NCBI GenBank assembly: GCA_013607775.1
Contig: VCAW01000002.1
Span: 1-47,008 of the forward strand
Length of the DNA stretch: 47,008 nucleotides
Direction: 5' to 3'
From: Campylobacterota bacterium
Lineage (GTDB): Bacteria; Campylobacterota; Campylobacteria; Campylobacterales; Sulfurovaceae
In this document: piece after piece, positions 26,566 through 38,205 of the stretch
Layout: each line of letters opens with the position of its first letter
Position numbering within the stretch: the first letter of the stretch is position 1
The notes under the pieces: model-generated
The model's input: the letters and a program-made list of their open reading frames with translations, nothing else
What the model was told of the DNA's origin: nothing
Database searches by the model: none
Program-made: the position numbers and the translations under genes

Positions 26566-27162
26566 CTAATCGACCTGTGATAAAATGACTTCAGATTGTG
26601 AAGAGAGCAAAGAGGAGAGCTCATACGCCTTACGTTTTAAAATAAGATGGAAAGTGTAGGCAAATATTGCTACAGCAATCCCTGCTGCAGTTGCTATGAG
26701 CGCTTCTGAAATAGCCGGTGCGACAACAGAAAGTGAAGCACTTGACTGAGAGCCTAGCTTGGTAAATGTCTCAAGTATTCCTATAACCGTACCAAATAGA
26801 CCGATAAAAGGTGAAGTAGAGGCGATAATAGAGAGCCATGTCAACCCTTTGGTTGAAACACGGATAGCATCTGAAGATGCTGCTTCCATAATGGCTTTAT
26901 TTGGTGTACTTACACGAGACAGATAAGTAAAAATAAGTGAGTTTTGTGCCACTGATTTTGACTGACCTGTGTAGAGTGCTTTAAGTGATTTTGCTTCTGC
27001 AGATATACGAGAAGTCAAAATGTAGAATCTGTCTAAAAATACCCAGAAGGTAGCGATAAAGTACGTAGATAGCAAAAGCAGTACAAAAATGGTTATTGCA
27101 CTGCTTTGACTGAAATAAGTAGTTAAGGCACTCAAGTTAGAGAGACTTTCCGATTTGTTCAA
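26566..27162 (-). CDS. tolQ: TolQ/ExbB proton channel protein
   Basis: A 198-residue inner-membrane protein with three TM helices (about 20-42, 108-130 and 150-172) and the conserved GLTWLSIIASTSPFIGLFGT and EALIATAAGIAVAIFAY. There is no ATG near the start. The open frame begins at TTG 27162, overlapping atpC by 26 bases; a second TTG at 27135, just after the atpC stop and with GGAAAG ten bases before it, would give 189 residues. The overlap shows that the tol genes follow directly on the ATP synthase operon, as is usual in this phylum. Confidence 0.9.
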   Translation of the reverse strand: MNKSESLSNLSALTTYFSQSSAITIFVLLLLSTYFIATFWVFLDRFYILTSRISAEAKSLKALYTGQSKSVAQNSLIFTYLSRVSTPNKAIMEAASSDAIRVSTKGLTWLSIIASTSPFIGLFGTVIGILETFTKLGSQSSASLSVVAPAISEALIATAAGIAVAIFAYTFHLILKRKAYELSSLLSSQSEVILSQVD

Positions 27163-27523
27163 CTTTACTTACTGCTGAAGCGATAGCCGCTGCAGAAGAT
27201 TCAGTTTTCTTCAATAATTCTTTTGCTGCTTCAAGTGCTTTTGCAAGATCACTGTCATCACCAGAGAGAGCAACTGCACCATCTACGATACATGTTGTTT
27301 TCTCTTCTTCAACTTTTACATATCCAGAGTTGATAGCTACGGCTACTTCACTTCCGTCAGCTTTGTCGATAACGATAACACCTGTATCAAGTAATGATAC
27401 CAAAGTCGCGTGCTTGGCTAAAACACCAAACTCACCTTCAGACCCTGGAAATGTTACTTGTTTCACTTCAGCATCAAAAATCACACCATTAGGAGTAACT
27501 ATTTCTAGCTTCATAAGTTCCAT
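27137..27523 (-). CDS. atpC: ATP synthase epsilon subunit
   Basis: A 128-residue central-stalk subunit that regulates ATP hydrolysis. It has KLEIVTPNGVIFDAEVKQV at the N-terminus, GSEGEFGVLAKHA in the beta domain and a two-helix C-terminal part. The first ATG has AAAGGAT at good spacing. It is the last F1 gene and overlaps the tolQ frame. Confidence 0.96.
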   Translation of the reverse strand: MELMKLEIVTPNGVIFDAEVKQVTFPGSEGEFGVLAKHATLVSLLDTGVIVIDKADGSEVAVAINSGYVKVEEEKTTCIVDGAVALSGDDSDLAKALEAAKELLKKTESSAAAIASAVSKVEQIGKSL

Positions 27524-27546
27524 ATTAATCCTTTTAAGATTAATGC

Positions 27547-28959
<1,413 letters not shown>

Positions 28960-28966
28960 CTATCTC

Positions 28967-29854
28967 TTATTTCATTGATTCCATACCACTGATAATCTCG
29001 ATGAGTTCAGTAGTAATCGATTCTTGTCTTGCTTTGTTATACTTAACGTTTAACTCTTTGACCATCTCTTTAGCATTTTTAGTTGCTGCGTCCATTGCTT
29101 GCATACGTGCTGAGTGTTCAGCTGCAAGCGAATCAATGAGTGAGTAGTACATTGTGTACTCTACATAACGCTTCACCAATGCATCCAAAAGTGTGTCATC
29201 GTCATCTGGCTCTACTTCAAGTTCTGAAGTTGAAACTGTATTAAGTTCTAATTTAGATGTATCTACAGGTAAAACCTGATCTTCTCTAATCTCTTGAGTA
29301 ATCATGTTTACATAACCATTGTGTACTAAAATAATCTTATCTGTTTCACCATTAACATATGATTCCGCCACTTCAGAGATAAACTCTGCAGCTTGCTTAA
29401 AGTCTGGTGCAGCAGAAAGTCCTACAATTTCATTATTTAATTCAACACTGTTGAATTTAAAGAAATCAATTCCTTTTCTACCTACAGCTCTAAGACGTAC
29501 TTTCACATCTTTTGCTTGGTACTCTTCAATCAATTGACGTGCGCGCTTGATTGTTTGTGAGTTAAAACCACCACAAAGACCTTTGTCTGCAGTAATAAAC
29601 ACAATGTCAACAACTTTAGGATTTTGAACATCCTTAAAGTAAACATTGTCTATACCGTCAGCATTTGACTGTTGCATTTTTTGTGCAATCTCATTTAAGA
29701 GTTCAGTCAATTTTGCTGCATAGACTCTAGATCTTTTAGCAAGCTCTTCTGTTCTTTTTAATTTTGCAGAAGAGACAAGCTTCATAGCGTTAGTGGTTTT
29801 CTGTGTATTCTTAACAGACCCTATCTTACGCTTTATCTCTTTTAAATTAGCCAT
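28967..29854 (-). CDS. atpG: ATP synthase gamma subunit
   Basis: A 295-residue rotating shaft of F1. The N-terminal coiled coil MANLKEIKRKIGSVKNTQKTTNAM and the C-terminal MDAATKNAKEMVKELNVKYN regions are recognisable, with the Rossmann-like ITADKGLCGGFN in between. Twelve bases separate it from atpA. Confidence 0.97.
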   Translation of the reverse strand: MANLKEIKRKIGSVKNTQKTTNAMKLVSSAKLKRTEELAKRSRVYAAKLTELLNEIAQKMQQSNADGIDNVYFKDVQNPKVVDIVFITADKGLCGGFNSQTIKRARQLIEEYQAKDVKVRLRAVGRKGIDFFKFNSVELNNEIVGLSAAPDFKQAAEFISEVAESYVNGETDKIILVHNGYVNMITQEIREDQVLPVDTSKLELNTVSTSELEVEPDDDDTLLDALVKRYVEYTMYYSLIDSLAAEHSARMQAMDAATKNAKEMVKELNVKYNKARQESITTELIEIISGMESMK

Positions 29855-29866
29855 TGTAAGCCTTTC

Positions 29867-31381
29867 TTATCCAGCAAATGAAGCTTTGAAATCTTCGATA
29901 GCTTTTCTTAATTCTGCATCTGTGTCATCAGAGATTTTTTTCTCATTTCTGATAGCATCAAGAATGTTTGCATATTTTGCTTCCATAAATGGCATAAGAT
30001 CTGCTTCGAACTTAACCACTGAAGATGCAGGAATATCATCAAGGTATCCTTGTGCACCAGCAAAAATAATAACAACTTGCTTTTCAATAGCAACAGGAGC
30101 ATAAGGCCCTTGTTTCAATACTTCAACCATTCTTTGTCCACGCTCTAGTTGACCTCTTGTATATTCATCAAGGTCAGAGGCGAACTGTGCAAATGCTTGA
30201 AGCTCTCTAAATGAAGCAAGGTCGAGTCTCAATGTACCAGAAACTTGTTTTGTTGCTTTAATCTGAGCAGCACCACCAACACGTGAAACAGAAAGTCCAA
30301 CGTTAATCGCTGGTCTGATACCTGAGTTAAAGAGGTCAGTCTCAAGGAAGATTTGACCATCAGTAATAGAGATAACGTTTGTTGGGATATATGCCGCAAC
30401 ATCACCCGCTTGTGTTTCAATAATTGGGAATGCAGTAATAGAACCAGCACCTAAATCATCAGAAAGCTTTGCAGCTCTCTCAAGTAGTCTTGAGTGTAGG
30501 TAGAAAACATCCCCTGGGTATGCTTCACGACCCGGAGGTCTTCTCAAGATAAGTGACATCTCTCTGTATGCAACTGCGTGCTTAGAAAGGTCATCATAGA
30601 AGATAACTGCATGTCTACCATTGTCTCTGAAATACTCAGCCATAGTTACACCTGCATAAGGAGCAAGGAACTGTAATGCTGAAGACTCAGCTGCACCTGC
30701 AGTTACTATGATTGTGTAATCCATTGCACCGTACTCTTCAAGTTTTTTCACTGTTGCAGCTACTGTTGATTGTTTTTGACCAATCGCAACGTAGATACAT
30801 ACAACATCTTGACCTTTTTGGTTGATGATTGTATCGATAGCCAAAGTTGTTTTACCAGTTTGTCTATCACCAATGATAAGCTCTCTTTGCCCTCTACCAA
30901 CCGGTACAAGTGCATCAATCGCCTTGATACCTGTTTGAAGTGGCTCATGTACTGATTTTCTAGCCATGATTCCTGGTGCTTTTTCTTCGATAAATCTTTG
31001 CTCTGCAGCTTCGATTGTACCTTTTCCATCTACAGGCTCACCAAGTGAATTTACCACTCTACCCATCAATGCATCACCTACTGGTGTTTTAAGAAGATCG
31101 CCTGCTCTTTTTACGCTCATACCTTCTTTAATCCCTGCACTAGTTCCAAGAACAACAACACCAACGTTTGCTTCTTCAAGGTTTAATACAAGACCTTTTG
31201 CACCATTATCGAACTCTACAACTTCTCCAGCCATAACATTGTTAAGACCATATACTGTTGTAATACCATCCGCGATACCTACTACTTTTCCTATTTCATT
31301 GATGCCAACATCAATTTCAAAGTTTTCAATTCTTTCTTTGATAATCGAAGAGATTTCATCTGCTTGCAATTTGTTTGCCAC
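29867..31381 (-). CDS. atpA: ATP synthase alpha subunit
   Basis: The non-catalytic nucleotide-binding F1 subunit (504 residues), with Walker A GDRQTGKT (about 170-177), [19 protein letters not shown] and the [13 protein letters not shown] arginine-finger region. Length and motifs are standard. Confidence 0.98.
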   Translation of the reverse strand: MANKLQADEISSIIKERIENFEIDVGINEIGKVVGIADGITTVYGLNNVMAGEVVEFDNGAKGLVLNLEEANVGVVVLGTSAGIKEGMSVKRAGDLLKTPVGDALMGRVVNSLGEPVDGKGTIEAAEQRFIEEKAPGIMARKSVHEPLQTGIKAIDALVPVGRGQRELIIGDRQTGKTTLAIDTIINQKGQDVVCIYVAIGQKQSTVAATVKKLEEYGAMDYTIIVTAGAAESSALQFLAPYAGVTMAEYFRDNGRHAVIFYDDLSKHAVAYREMSLILRRPPGREAYPGDVFYLHSRLLERAAKLSDDLGAGSITAFPIIETQAGDVAAYIPTNVISITDGQIFLETDLFNSGIRPAINVGLSVSRVGGAAQIKATKQVSGTLRLDLASFRELQAFAQFASDLDEYTRGQLERGQRMVEVLKQGPYAPVAIEKQVVIIFAGAQGYLDDIPASSVVKFEADLMPFMEAKYANILDAIRNEKKISDDTDAELRKAIEDFKASFAG

Positions 31382-31404
31382 TACTACTCCTTTACTTTAG
31401 ATAA

Positions 31405-31932
31405 CTATAGTGATTTCTTAATGAAATCAATTAATTGTTCTTTAACTCTCTGCTTAGAGAAGTTTACCTCTATACCCAAATCATCCACTGATACACGTAA
31501 TCCTTCAAGATCCGTCTTTTCTTGTGTCAATTTAATCGTTGAACCTGTGTACTTTTTAAGTGTCTTCTCAAGATCAGCCAATGCTTTTGCATTGAGTGTA
31601 GATGTACTTTTTACTACACCTTCATACTCGTTAGAAATACGTTGTTGATCTGCATTAAGTACTTTAGCAATAGCTGGAATCAAATCCAATCTACTGTTTT
31701 CACCTAAAATTTTAATAAAATTTACAAGTGAAACATCTGCATCTTTACCAAGTGTTGAAAGAATCATTTCTGTTTTCTTTTCACTTGCTATGATTGGAGA
31801 TGTTAATGCTGACTTTACTTCTACACTGCTTGTTACTTCAGAAAGTACATTCAGTACTTCTAAAATAGCAGGCAGGTCTTTTGTTACAGAAGAGAGTGCT
31901 TGTGCATATCTTTTAGCGATTAATTCTTCCAT
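31405..31932 (-). CDS. atpH: ATP synthase delta subunit
   Basis: A 175-residue peripheral-stalk cap joining F1 to the b subunits. N-terminal IAKRYAQALSSV and C-terminal GLRVSVDDLGIEVNFSKQRVKEQL are typical of the delta/OSCP family. It directly abuts atpF. Confidence 0.95.
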   Translation of the reverse strand: MEELIAKRYAQALSSVTKDLPAILEVLNVLSEVTSSVEVKSALTSPIIASEKKTEMILSTLGKDADVSLVNFIKILGENSRLDLIPAIAKVLNADQQRISNEYEGVVKSTSTLNAKALADLEKTLKKYTGSTIKLTQEKTDLEGLRVSVDDLGIEVNFSKQRVKEQLIDFIKKSL

Positions 31933-32481
31933 CTATACCACCTTCTTAGAGATAATGTCAACAACTTTAGTTTCATCAAGGTTGATATCGTCAGTCGTAA
32001 TGTTTTCACTCAATACTTCATCAATAGCTTCTCTTGCTGATTTACGTTCTTCAAAATTCATTTTTTCTGCAAGTTGTTTTTCAAGCACTGCTAACTCATT
32101 TTCGTTAGCTGTAGCGATTTTTTCAGCTAAGATAACTGCTTCAGCTTTCGCATCTGCAAGAATCTCTTCTGCTTTTTTCTCACTTGCATCTAAACGTGCT
32201 TGCGCCTCTTTTTTCTCATTTTTAGCCGCTTGAAGTTTCTCTTCTATTTCATTAAGCTGTGATGCGATACCTTCAGATCTTCCTTTGAAGAACTCTTTGA
32301 TTGGGTTAGCAACCAAATAGTAAAGCAATGCTGCAAAAATCGTGAAGTTAATCACTCTAGGCCAAAAGTCACTCTCTCTACCTGTTTGCATAAAGTAACG
32401 ACTTGTCTCACTTTCTGCATGACCACTAGCTACAAGAATAGCTGGCACTACAAGTAGAGACAATAGTATAATTTTTTTCAT
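31933..32481 (-). CDS. atpF: ATP synthase b subunit
   Basis: A 182-residue peripheral-stalk protein. A signal-like hydrophobic start (about 1-18) precedes the true membrane helix (FWPRVINFTIFAALLYYLV, about 39-58) and a long charged coiled coil rich in Glu/Lys/Ala. The extra N-terminal segment is usual for this phylum. It pairs with the b' subunit encoded just upstream. Confidence 0.94.
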   Translation of the reverse strand: MKKIILLSLLVVPAILVASGHAESETSRYFMQTGRESDFWPRVINFTIFAALLYYLVANPIKEFFKGRSEGIASQLNEIEEKLQAAKNEKKEAQARLDASEKKAEEILADAKAEAVILAEKIATANENELAVLEKQLAEKMNFEERKSAREAIDEVLSENITTDDINLDETKVVDIISKKVV

Positions 32482-32495
32482 ATTTTCATCCCTTC

Positions 32496-32918
32496 CTATA
32501 ACTTGCTAAATTTAGTTTTGAGGCTCTCTTTGAAAAGAGGCATTTGTGAAAGAAGAGAATTTTTAAGGTTCTCTTTGTCAGAGTTAAGCTTTTCTACAAA
32601 CTTGTTGTACTCAGTATCTAGTTCATTTTGTTTAGTCTCAACTTTACTTGCAGCCAATGTTTTCTCATCATCGATTGCTTTCTGTCTGATAGACGCAGCT
32701 TCATTCTTAGCATTGCTAATAATTTCATCTGCCTTTGCATTGAGTTCGTCAGTGTTGCCACTAAGCCCTTTTGCCGCTTCTAAATCTTTTGCTATAGAGG
32801 CATCTCTGTCATCCATAAATTTCACCAATGGCTGAAATAGCATATTATTTAAAAGAACAAGTAGGATTAGAAACAACGCTAAGACGAACAACATCAATGG
32901 TAAATGTATGTCAAGCAT
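32496..32918 (-). CDS. atpF2: ATP synthase b' subunit
   Basis: A 140-residue second stalk subunit: one membrane helix near the start (MLFVLALFLILLVLLNNML, about 10-28) then a charged coiled coil to the C-terminus. Two different b-type subunits side by side form a heterodimeric stalk, as in photosynthetic bacteria and Campylobacterota. It opens the atp operon; a TAAAAT box lies about 27 bases upstream. Confidence 0.92.
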   Translation of the reverse strand: MLDIHLPLMLFVLALFLILLVLLNNMLFQPLVKFMDDRDASIAKDLEAAKGLSGNTDELNAKADEIISNAKNEAASIRQKAIDDEKTLAASKVETKQNELDTEYNKFVEKLNSDKENLKNSLLSQMPLFKESLKTKFSKL

Positions 32919-32944
32919 TAAAACTCCTCATGTAATTTCGCGCT

Positions 32945-32950
32945 ATTTTA
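32945..32950 (-). promoter_or_regulatory. possible -10 box for the ATP synthase operon
   Basis: TAAAAT on the minus strand in the context GCTAAAATAGCGCG, 27 bases before the b' start and within the 62-base parB-atpF' gap. One mismatch to consensus. Confidence 0.4.
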
Positions 32951-32980
32951 GCATTTTAGAGATGAGAGGTCGGTTAAAAA

Positions 32981-33850
32981 TTAGTGTTTATTGAGGAATG
33001 TAAGAAAGTTTTTTAACTCTTCTTCATCACTAAATGAGATTTCAATACTTTTTGCTTTGAGTTTATGGGTGAAAGGGAGTAGTTTCTTCAAACTTTGGGC
33101 ATGTGTTTTTGTAAAATTTTCTACACTTTTTGCCTGTAAGGTTTTAGCTGGATTTTCTTTATGGTTCTTCACCATATTTTCTGTATCTCGCACAGAGAGT
33201 TTCTGCCCGATGATACTGTCAATAAGTACTTTTTGCTTTTTATCGTCAAGCCCAACCAATACTTTTGCATGCCCTTGTGAAATCTTACCTTTTATCAGCT
33301 GTTCCTGAGCATACGTCGTAAGAGAAAGAAGTCGCATAGTGTTTGTAATTTGAGATCTACTTTTATGCACAATAGAAGAGAGTTCATCATGTGTAATTTC
33401 ATGTACATCTATCAGTTCAGCATACGAGTTTGCAAGCTCGATAGCATTGAGGTTTTCTCTTTGTATATTTTCAAGGAGTGCGAGTTCACGAAGCTTAACA
33501 TCATCAATCCCCGCATCAGCGATAATTGCCTTAACTGTATCTATTTTTGCAAGTTTATGGGCACGTAGACGACGCTCACCTGCAATGAGAAGATAGCCCT
33601 CTTCTTTTTCTATCACAACAATAGGCTGTAGCAACCCATGTTCAGCAATAGACTCACTTAACTCTTTAAGCGCCTGCTCATCGAAGTGTTTACGTGGTTG
33701 AAAAGGGTTAGGCGTAATACTTTCAACATCAATCTCTTCAACACGCGCACCCTGCGCTTCGAGTTCAAAATTATCAATGGTTGAGAGATCTTTTTCGTAT
33801 GCTTCTTCTACTTCTGAGAGTATCGCTCCCAGTCCTCTACCTAGTGCCAT
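32981..33850 (-). CDS. parB: chromosome partitioning protein ParB
   Basis: A 289-residue DNA-binding CTPase-family protein. The N-terminal ParB domain has ITPNPFQPRKHFDEQALKEL and the CTP-binding GERRLRAHKLA; the helix-turn-helix includes SQITNTMRLL and SQGHAKVLVGL; a C-terminal dimer part follows. It lies 3 bases after parA and before the atp operon, the usual Campylobacterota place for the chromosomal pair. I saw no parS site close by. Confidence 0.95.
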   Translation of the reverse strand: MALGRGLGAILSEVEEAYEKDLSTIDNFELEAQGARVEEIDVESITPNPFQPRKHFDEQALKELSESIAEHGLLQPIVVIEKEEGYLLIAGERRLRAHKLAKIDTVKAIIADAGIDDVKLRELALLENIQRENLNAIELANSYAELIDVHEITHDELSSIVHKSRSQITNTMRLLSLTTYAQEQLIKGKISQGHAKVLVGLDDKKQKVLIDSIIGQKLSVRDTENMVKNHKENPAKTLQAKSVENFTKTHAQSLKKLLPFTHKLKAKSIEISFSDEEELKNFLTFLNKH

Positions 33851-33853
33851 ATG

Positions 33854-34642
33854 TTAACCTCTTGCTATAACAGTAGCTAAATCTCTGTATGCAACAGAAC
33901 CTTTGGAACTTGAAGCGTAGGTAGTTACAGGTTTACCAAAACTTGGACTCTCAGCAATTTTTACATTACGAGGTACCACAATACACTCTTTAGAATTCTT
34001 TTTCATATGAAAAAGTTTATCTTTAAAGTGATGAGACAAGTCAGCCAAAACTTGCTTGGAAAGGTTGTTTTGTCCTGAGAACATCGTCGGTAAGAAACCT
34101 TTGATTTTCAACTTCGGATTAATCGTTTTTTTGAGTAGTGATACCGTGTTCAATAACTGTGCCAAACCTTCTAAAGCGAAAAATTCACACTGAATAGGAA
34201 TGATTACAGAATCAGATGCACCCAATGCGTTGATAGTAATAGGACCCAATGCTGGAGGTGAATCAATAATCACAAAGTCAAACTTGCTAGAGACCTCTTT
34301 TAGTTTCTCTTTTAAGACCAATTCTCTATTTTTCTTTTTAGGGTTATAAAACTCTTTTTCTATCCCTACAAGACCAATATTTGAAGGGGCAAGTTTAAGA
34401 TTTTTGATACTTGTTTCAAGAAGTACTTCAGAGAGTTTTTTTGTACCAATAAGCACATGGTAAATGTTAAACTCATAATCGCCTCTTGAGAACCCAAAAC
34501 TTGTTGTTGCATTAGACTGGGGATCGATATCTAAAAGAAGTACTTTTTTACCTTTTTCGGCCAAAGATGCTGCCAAGTTTACGGCTGTTGTTGTTTTCCC
34601 TACGCCACCTTTTTGGTTGGCTATGCTAATTACTTCACTCAT
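33854..34642 (-). CDS. parA: chromosome partitioning ATPase ParA (Soj)
   Basis: A 262-residue deviant-Walker ATPase that works with ParB in segregating replication origins. The deviant Walker A is KGGVGKTT (about 10-17), the A' motif is LLLDIDPQSNAT and the Walker B is DFVIIDSPPALG. Its ATG overlaps the birA stop (ATGA). No plasmid features are present, so it is the chromosomal system. Confidence 0.96.
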   Translation of the reverse strand: MSEVISIANQKGGVGKTTTAVNLAASLAEKGKKVLLLDIDPQSNATTSFGFSRGDYEFNIYHVLIGTKKLSEVLLETSIKNLKLAPSNIGLVGIEKEFYNPKKKNRELVLKEKLKEVSSKFDFVIIDSPPALGPITINALGASDSVIIPIQCEFFALEGLAQLLNTVSLLKKTINPKLKIKGFLPTMFSGQNNLSKQVLADLSHHFKDKLFHMKKNSKECIVVPRNVKIAESPSFGKPVTTYASSSKGSVAYRDLATVIARG

Positions 34643-35274
34643 CGTAAACTATACACCTTTTTTCCTCCAATAATTAAAGAGCCATCATCGCACAACAGTG
34701 CGTCCCCTAGGCTCTTTTGATAGTTTTCAATATGAACTGAAAACTTTCTGCTTAACTCAAATTCTATCTCATATTCACTAAAAACCTGCTTCCATTTCGG
34801 AAACTTTTCGAGTGCCAAAAGGTATTTATCAAGTAATACTTTAGGTGAAATATCGCTCTGTAAGGCACTGTAGCCATTTTGATATTTTTTCAAATTTATA
34901 CCTATTCCACACACCAAAGTATCATTTACTTTTTTCGTAATGGTTCCGCCTACTTTTTCATCATTTTTATAGAAGTCATTGGGCCACTTTAACCAGATAT
35001 TTTCACCTAAATCCAACAGTGTCTGCTTCATAATAAATGAGAAATAGATAGAAGCAGAGGAGAGCAATAAATCTTCGGGTAACTCTTCTAATTTTATGGC
35101 AAATGAAGCAAAAAAGTTTCCCTCTCCACCTGACCATTCATTATCACGACTTCCTACACCTGCATTTTGTTCTAAAGCAAGTACTGCTACAGGTGGCGTT
35201 AATCTCTTTTGTTGAAGCGCTTCCACAAGATATTTTTGCGTAGAAGGCAAGCTATCAAAACAGTGTATGTCCAA
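34639..35274 (-). CDS. birA: biotin-[acetyl-CoA carboxylase] ligase
   Basis: Attaches biotin to the carboxyl-carrier protein. At 211 residues it has the catalytic domain only, with no DNA-binding helix-turn-helix, so it is a ligase but not a repressor. Motifs include FDSLPSTQKYL, AGVGSRDNEWSGGEGN (biotinyl-AMP loop), LKWPNDFYKNDEKVGG and VCGIGINL. The best start is TTG at 35274, overlapping fmt by 20 bases; there is no nearby ATG. Confidence 0.92.
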   Translation of the reverse strand: MDIHCFDSLPSTQKYLVEALQQKRLTPPVAVLALEQNAGVGSRDNEWSGGEGNFFASFAIKLEELPEDLLLSSASIYFSFIMKQTLLDLGENIWLKWPNDFYKNDEKVGGTITKKVNDTLVCGIGINLKKYQNGYSALQSDISPKVLLDKYLLALEKFPKWKQVFSEYEIEFELSRKFSVHIENYQKSLGDALLCDDGSLIIGGKKVYSLR

Positions 35275-36169
35275 TTTTAATCCCTCTCCCTACACAATAT
35301 GCCTTCGCAGACATAGCTTTTTTAGAGGCTGGCTGTAATGTACCAATCTTCAATGCCCCTCTGTCACATCCAACAACAATACTTTCATCTTCAAAAGCAA
35401 GCAATTCAGAAGCTTTGTGGTTTTTCTGGGTTTCAACCAAAGCTATCTCATCAAACTTTGTGCCATTACTAGCAAATATCCCAGGCCATCCTTCAAATGC
35501 TCTATATTTATTATAAATACTCTGAGCATCGTTAAAATCAATCTGTCCATCAGATTTTTTTATCTTTTTACAGAGTGTTGCCTGAGATTCATCTTGCTTG
35601 AGTGGTGTGAGCTTTTCAAAGTTGCGTACGGTACTTAAAGTAAGTTTGCATGCATCTTCCGTCAATTGTTGCATCAAAGCATGTAGTCTCATATCATCAG
35701 GAATAACAAACTCTATTTTTTCAAGTATATATCCCGTATCTAAGCCCTCTTCCATCAACATGGAAGTCACACCTGTTTTTTCATCACCATTGAGCAGTGA
35801 CTGTTGTACAGGTGATGCACCTCTATATTGTGGTAAAAGTGAAGCATGTAAATTTATACATGGTGCAATATCTAGTATATTTTTAGGCAATATCTGCCCA
35901 AATGCCGCCACGATGATAAAATCTGGTTTCTCTTTTTCTATAGCCTCAAAAATACCCTCTTCAGAGAGTCTATTTGGCTGTAATACTTCTATACCACGTT
36001 CTTCAGCCAAAACCTTCACGGGTGGTGGTGTCAAAACCTTCTTACGTCCCACTGGTCTGTCTGGTTGTGTGAGCACCAATGACACATCCATATCTTCAGC
36101 ATTCACCAAAGTCTCTAATATCTCTTTTGCATAATGGGGTGTACCCATATAAACTATTTTTGTTTTCAT
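35255..36169 (-). CDS. fmt: methionyl-tRNA formyltransferase
   Basis: Formylates initiator Met-tRNA. The 304-residue protein has the N-terminal formyl-transfer fold with FIIVAAFGQILPK and the signature NLHASLLPQYRGASPVQ, and a C-terminal OB-like domain (about 205-304). It lies 14 bases after proB and overlaps birA. Confidence 0.96.
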   Translation of the reverse strand: MKTKIVYMGTPHYAKEILETLVNAEDMDVSLVLTQPDRPVGRKKVLTPPPVKVLAEERGIEVLQPNRLSEEGIFEAIEKEKPDFIIVAAFGQILPKNILDIAPCINLHASLLPQYRGASPVQQSLLNGDEKTGVTSMLMEEGLDTGYILEKIEFVIPDDMRLHALMQQLTEDACKLTLSTVRNFEKLTPLKQDESQATLCKKIKKSDGQIDFNDAQSIYNKYRAFEGWPGIFASNGTKFDEIALVETQKNHKASELLAFEDESIVVGCDRGALKIGTLQPASKKAMSAKAYCVGRGIKIGHTLF

Positions 36170-36183
36170 ATATATTCTCTTAT

Positions 36184-36948
36184 TTAGTTTGTTTTAAAGA
36201 GTGTTCCACCCACATGTTTACCATCAACAAGAAAAGCCTTTACATCATCAAGATGAAAACCTGAAGCCAAGAACATCTCTTTTTTGTGTTTCATTAGAAA
36301 ATCTGCTGATTGCAGTTTAGTGACGATGCCTCCCGTTGCAAATTCATTGTTAGGTGTATGTGTCGCTTCGAGTTCATCTTTGGTGATTTGTGTCACGATG
36401 TCTCTACGTTTAGCATCATCATATTTATTTGGGTCTTTGTCATAAAAGGCATCTATATCAGAGAGGATTACCAGCATCTTTGCATCAAAATGATGTGCCA
36501 CATGTGCGGAGAGTCTATCATTGTCTCCAAAAACAAGCTCTTCTACACTCACTGTGTCATTTTCATTGATGATAGGTACAACATTATTCTCTAAAAGTGT
36601 ATCGATAGCTACTTTGGCATGTTTAATGTGCTCACCCGCATCAAAAACATCTGCACTCAGAAGTACTTGTGAACAAAGTAGTCCAAACTTGGCAAATTTT
36701 TCTTGATACATCTTAAGTAAAAGTGGCTGACCAATAGCTGCAAGAGCTTGTTTGTTCGCTACACTCCCTCTGTCTAAGGGTAATAACGTATAGCCAGCTG
36801 CTACAGCACCAGAACTTACAAGAATGACTTCATACTTATGGGCTTTGAGTTCTGCTATAAGCTGTACCAGTGCCAACATACGTATTTTGGCGATAGTGCC
36901 ATCTTGAGTAAGAACATGAGAACCAACTTTTATGACTATACGCTGCAT
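36184..36948 (-). CDS. proB: glutamate 5-kinase
   Basis: First step of proline synthesis, phosphorylating glutamate at the gamma-carboxyl. I take the ATG at 36948 (254 residues), because AGGAG lies five bases before it, while the GTG two codons earlier would be almost on top of that site. It has [39 protein letters not shown] and [12 protein letters not shown]. It ends at the kinase domain, without the C-terminal PUA domain of E. coli ProB, as is common in this phylum. It lies just downstream of obgE. Confidence 0.94.
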   Translation of the reverse strand: MQRIVIKVGSHVLTQDGTIAKIRMLALVQLIAELKAHKYEVILVSSGAVAAGYTLLPLDRGSVANKQALAAIGQPLLLKMYQEKFAKFGLLCSQVLLSADVFDAGEHIKHAKVAIDTLLENNVVPIINENDTVSVEELVFGDNDRLSAHVAHHFDAKMLVILSDIDAFYDKDPNKYDDAKRRDIVTQITKDELEATHTPNNEFATGGIVTKLQSADFLMKHKKEMFLASGFHLDDVKAFLVDGKHVGGTLFKTN

Positions 36949-36956
36949 ACTCACTC

Positions 36957-38069
36957 CTAAGCCTCGTTTTCTTCTTTTACACTCTTTATAAAATCACCCA
37001 GTGCATAACGTAACGCTTCTGTATTTATGTGTGCTACCGAAGAGATAGGGAGTACAAAAAGTGGTTTCTTTTCAGGAAGCTTTACACCAAAGTCTTTTTC
37101 AAAACCATAAGAGATATACTCCTCTTTTGCCTTATACTGACTAAGTGTTGTATTGGCTTCAAGGTCAATATCTTTTAAAAATGTTTCTGTTAAGGTATTG
37201 ACTTCATCTACAGAAAGAGAATCTATCTTTGTAATAGCAATAGCATGTTTACGTGTTGCAAGAGTCTCAGAGTAACGCGTGAGTTCAACAAGCAATGTTT
37301 CATACTGATATTTCATCTCTCTGTAGTTTGCTGCATCAATCATAAGCAATAGCGTCTTCGTACGTTCAATGTGCTTTAAAAACTCTAATCCAAGCCCTCT
37401 ACCATCACTTGCACCTTCTATGATACCAGGGATATCTGCCATCATAAAAGAATCATAATCTCCGATATGTACCACACCTAGTTTTGGTGCAAGTGTCGTA
37501 AACTCATAGTTGGCGACTTGCGGTCTCGCATTTGAAAGTGTCGCAATCAGTGTTGACTTCCCAACATTAGGATAACCCACAAGACCAACATCTGCTATGA
37601 GCTTCATCTCAAGACGTATTTTTTTAGTAATCCCTGGAAGTCCTGGCTGTGCATAGGTTGGTCTTTGGTTAGAAGAAGATTTAAAGTGCATGTTTCCAAG
37701 ACCACCTTTACCACCTTCCAAAAAGAGTATTACCTCACCTTCTATAAGAAGATCCATAAGCTCTTCACCAGTCTCCATATCTACTACTGTAGTACCAGGA
37801 GGTACAGTAATAATCATATCTTGACCTTTACGCCCATAACACTTACGTCCCTCTCCAGGACGTCCATTTTCAGCTTTCATATGGACACGTCCACGAAGAC
37901 CTGAGAGGGTATCTGTATTGTTATCTACTTTAAAAAATACAGCACCACCACGACCACCATCACCACCATCTGGACCACCATTTGCCACAAATTTCTCTGT
38001 CCAGAAAGAAATGGAACCCGCTCCACCTTTTCCAGAACTAACCATAAGTTCTACGCTATCTACAAACAT
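36957..38069 (-). CDS. obgE: Obg family GTPase
   Basis: A 370-residue essential GTPase linked to 50S ribosome maturation and stress responses. The glycine-rich Obg fold is residues about 1-158 ([20 protein letters not shown]), followed by the G domain with G1 [10 protein letters not shown]3 DIPGIIEGA and G4 TKID. The C-terminal variable part is short. A TATAAT box lies about 63 bases upstream. The L27 and L21 genes lie upstream on the same strand, a widespread neighbourhood for obgE. Confidence 0.96.
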   Translation of the reverse strand: MFVDSVELMVSSGKGGAGSISFWTEKFVANGGPDGGDGGRGGAVFFKVDNNTDTLSGLRGRVHMKAENGRPGEGRKCYGRKGQDMIITVPPGTTVVDMETGEELMDLLIEGEVILFLEGGKGGLGNMHFKSSSNQRPTYAQPGLPGITKKIRLEMKLIADVGLVGYPNVGKSTLIATLSNARPQVANYEFTTLAPKLGVVHIGDYDSFMMADIPGIIEGASDGRGLGLEFLKHIERTKTLLLMIDAANYREMKYQYETLLVELTRYSETLATRKHAIAITKIDSLSVDEVNTLTETFLKDIDLEANTTLSQYKAKEEYISYGFEKDFGVKLPEKKPLFVLPISSVAHINTEALRYALGDFIKSVKEENEA

Positions 38070-38131
38070 TTATTACACCTTTACTTCTATGAAAACTATT
38101 GCAAAAATGCCAATAGTAAATTAATTATGTG

Positions 38132-38137
38132 ATTATA
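38132..38137 (-). promoter_or_regulatory. -10 box for obgE-proB-fmt run
   Basis: A perfect TATAAT on minus in the context TTTAGATATAATCAC, nearly the same as the pyrH promoter context, 63 bases before the obgE start. Confidence 0.55.
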
Positions 38138-38156
38138 TCTAAATTGAGGAAATTAT

Positions 38157-38165
38157 TGCTATACT
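38157..38165 (+). promoter_or_regulatory. extended -10 box for the small lipoprotein gene
   Basis: TGCTATACT on plus (TGn plus TATACT), 41 bases before the start of the small lipoprotein gene. It lies 20 bases from the divergent obgE -10 box, so the two promoters are close. Confidence 0.5.
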
Positions 38166-38205
38166 TTTTTTAGAGGTTCCCCATATAAAGACAAAAGGTT
38201 GACAG

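Noticed and set aside
33854-34642. ParA/ParB as plasmid genes
   Set aside because: They lie in the chromosomal fmt-birA-parAB-atp order typical of the phylum, among housekeeping genes, with no replication initiator.
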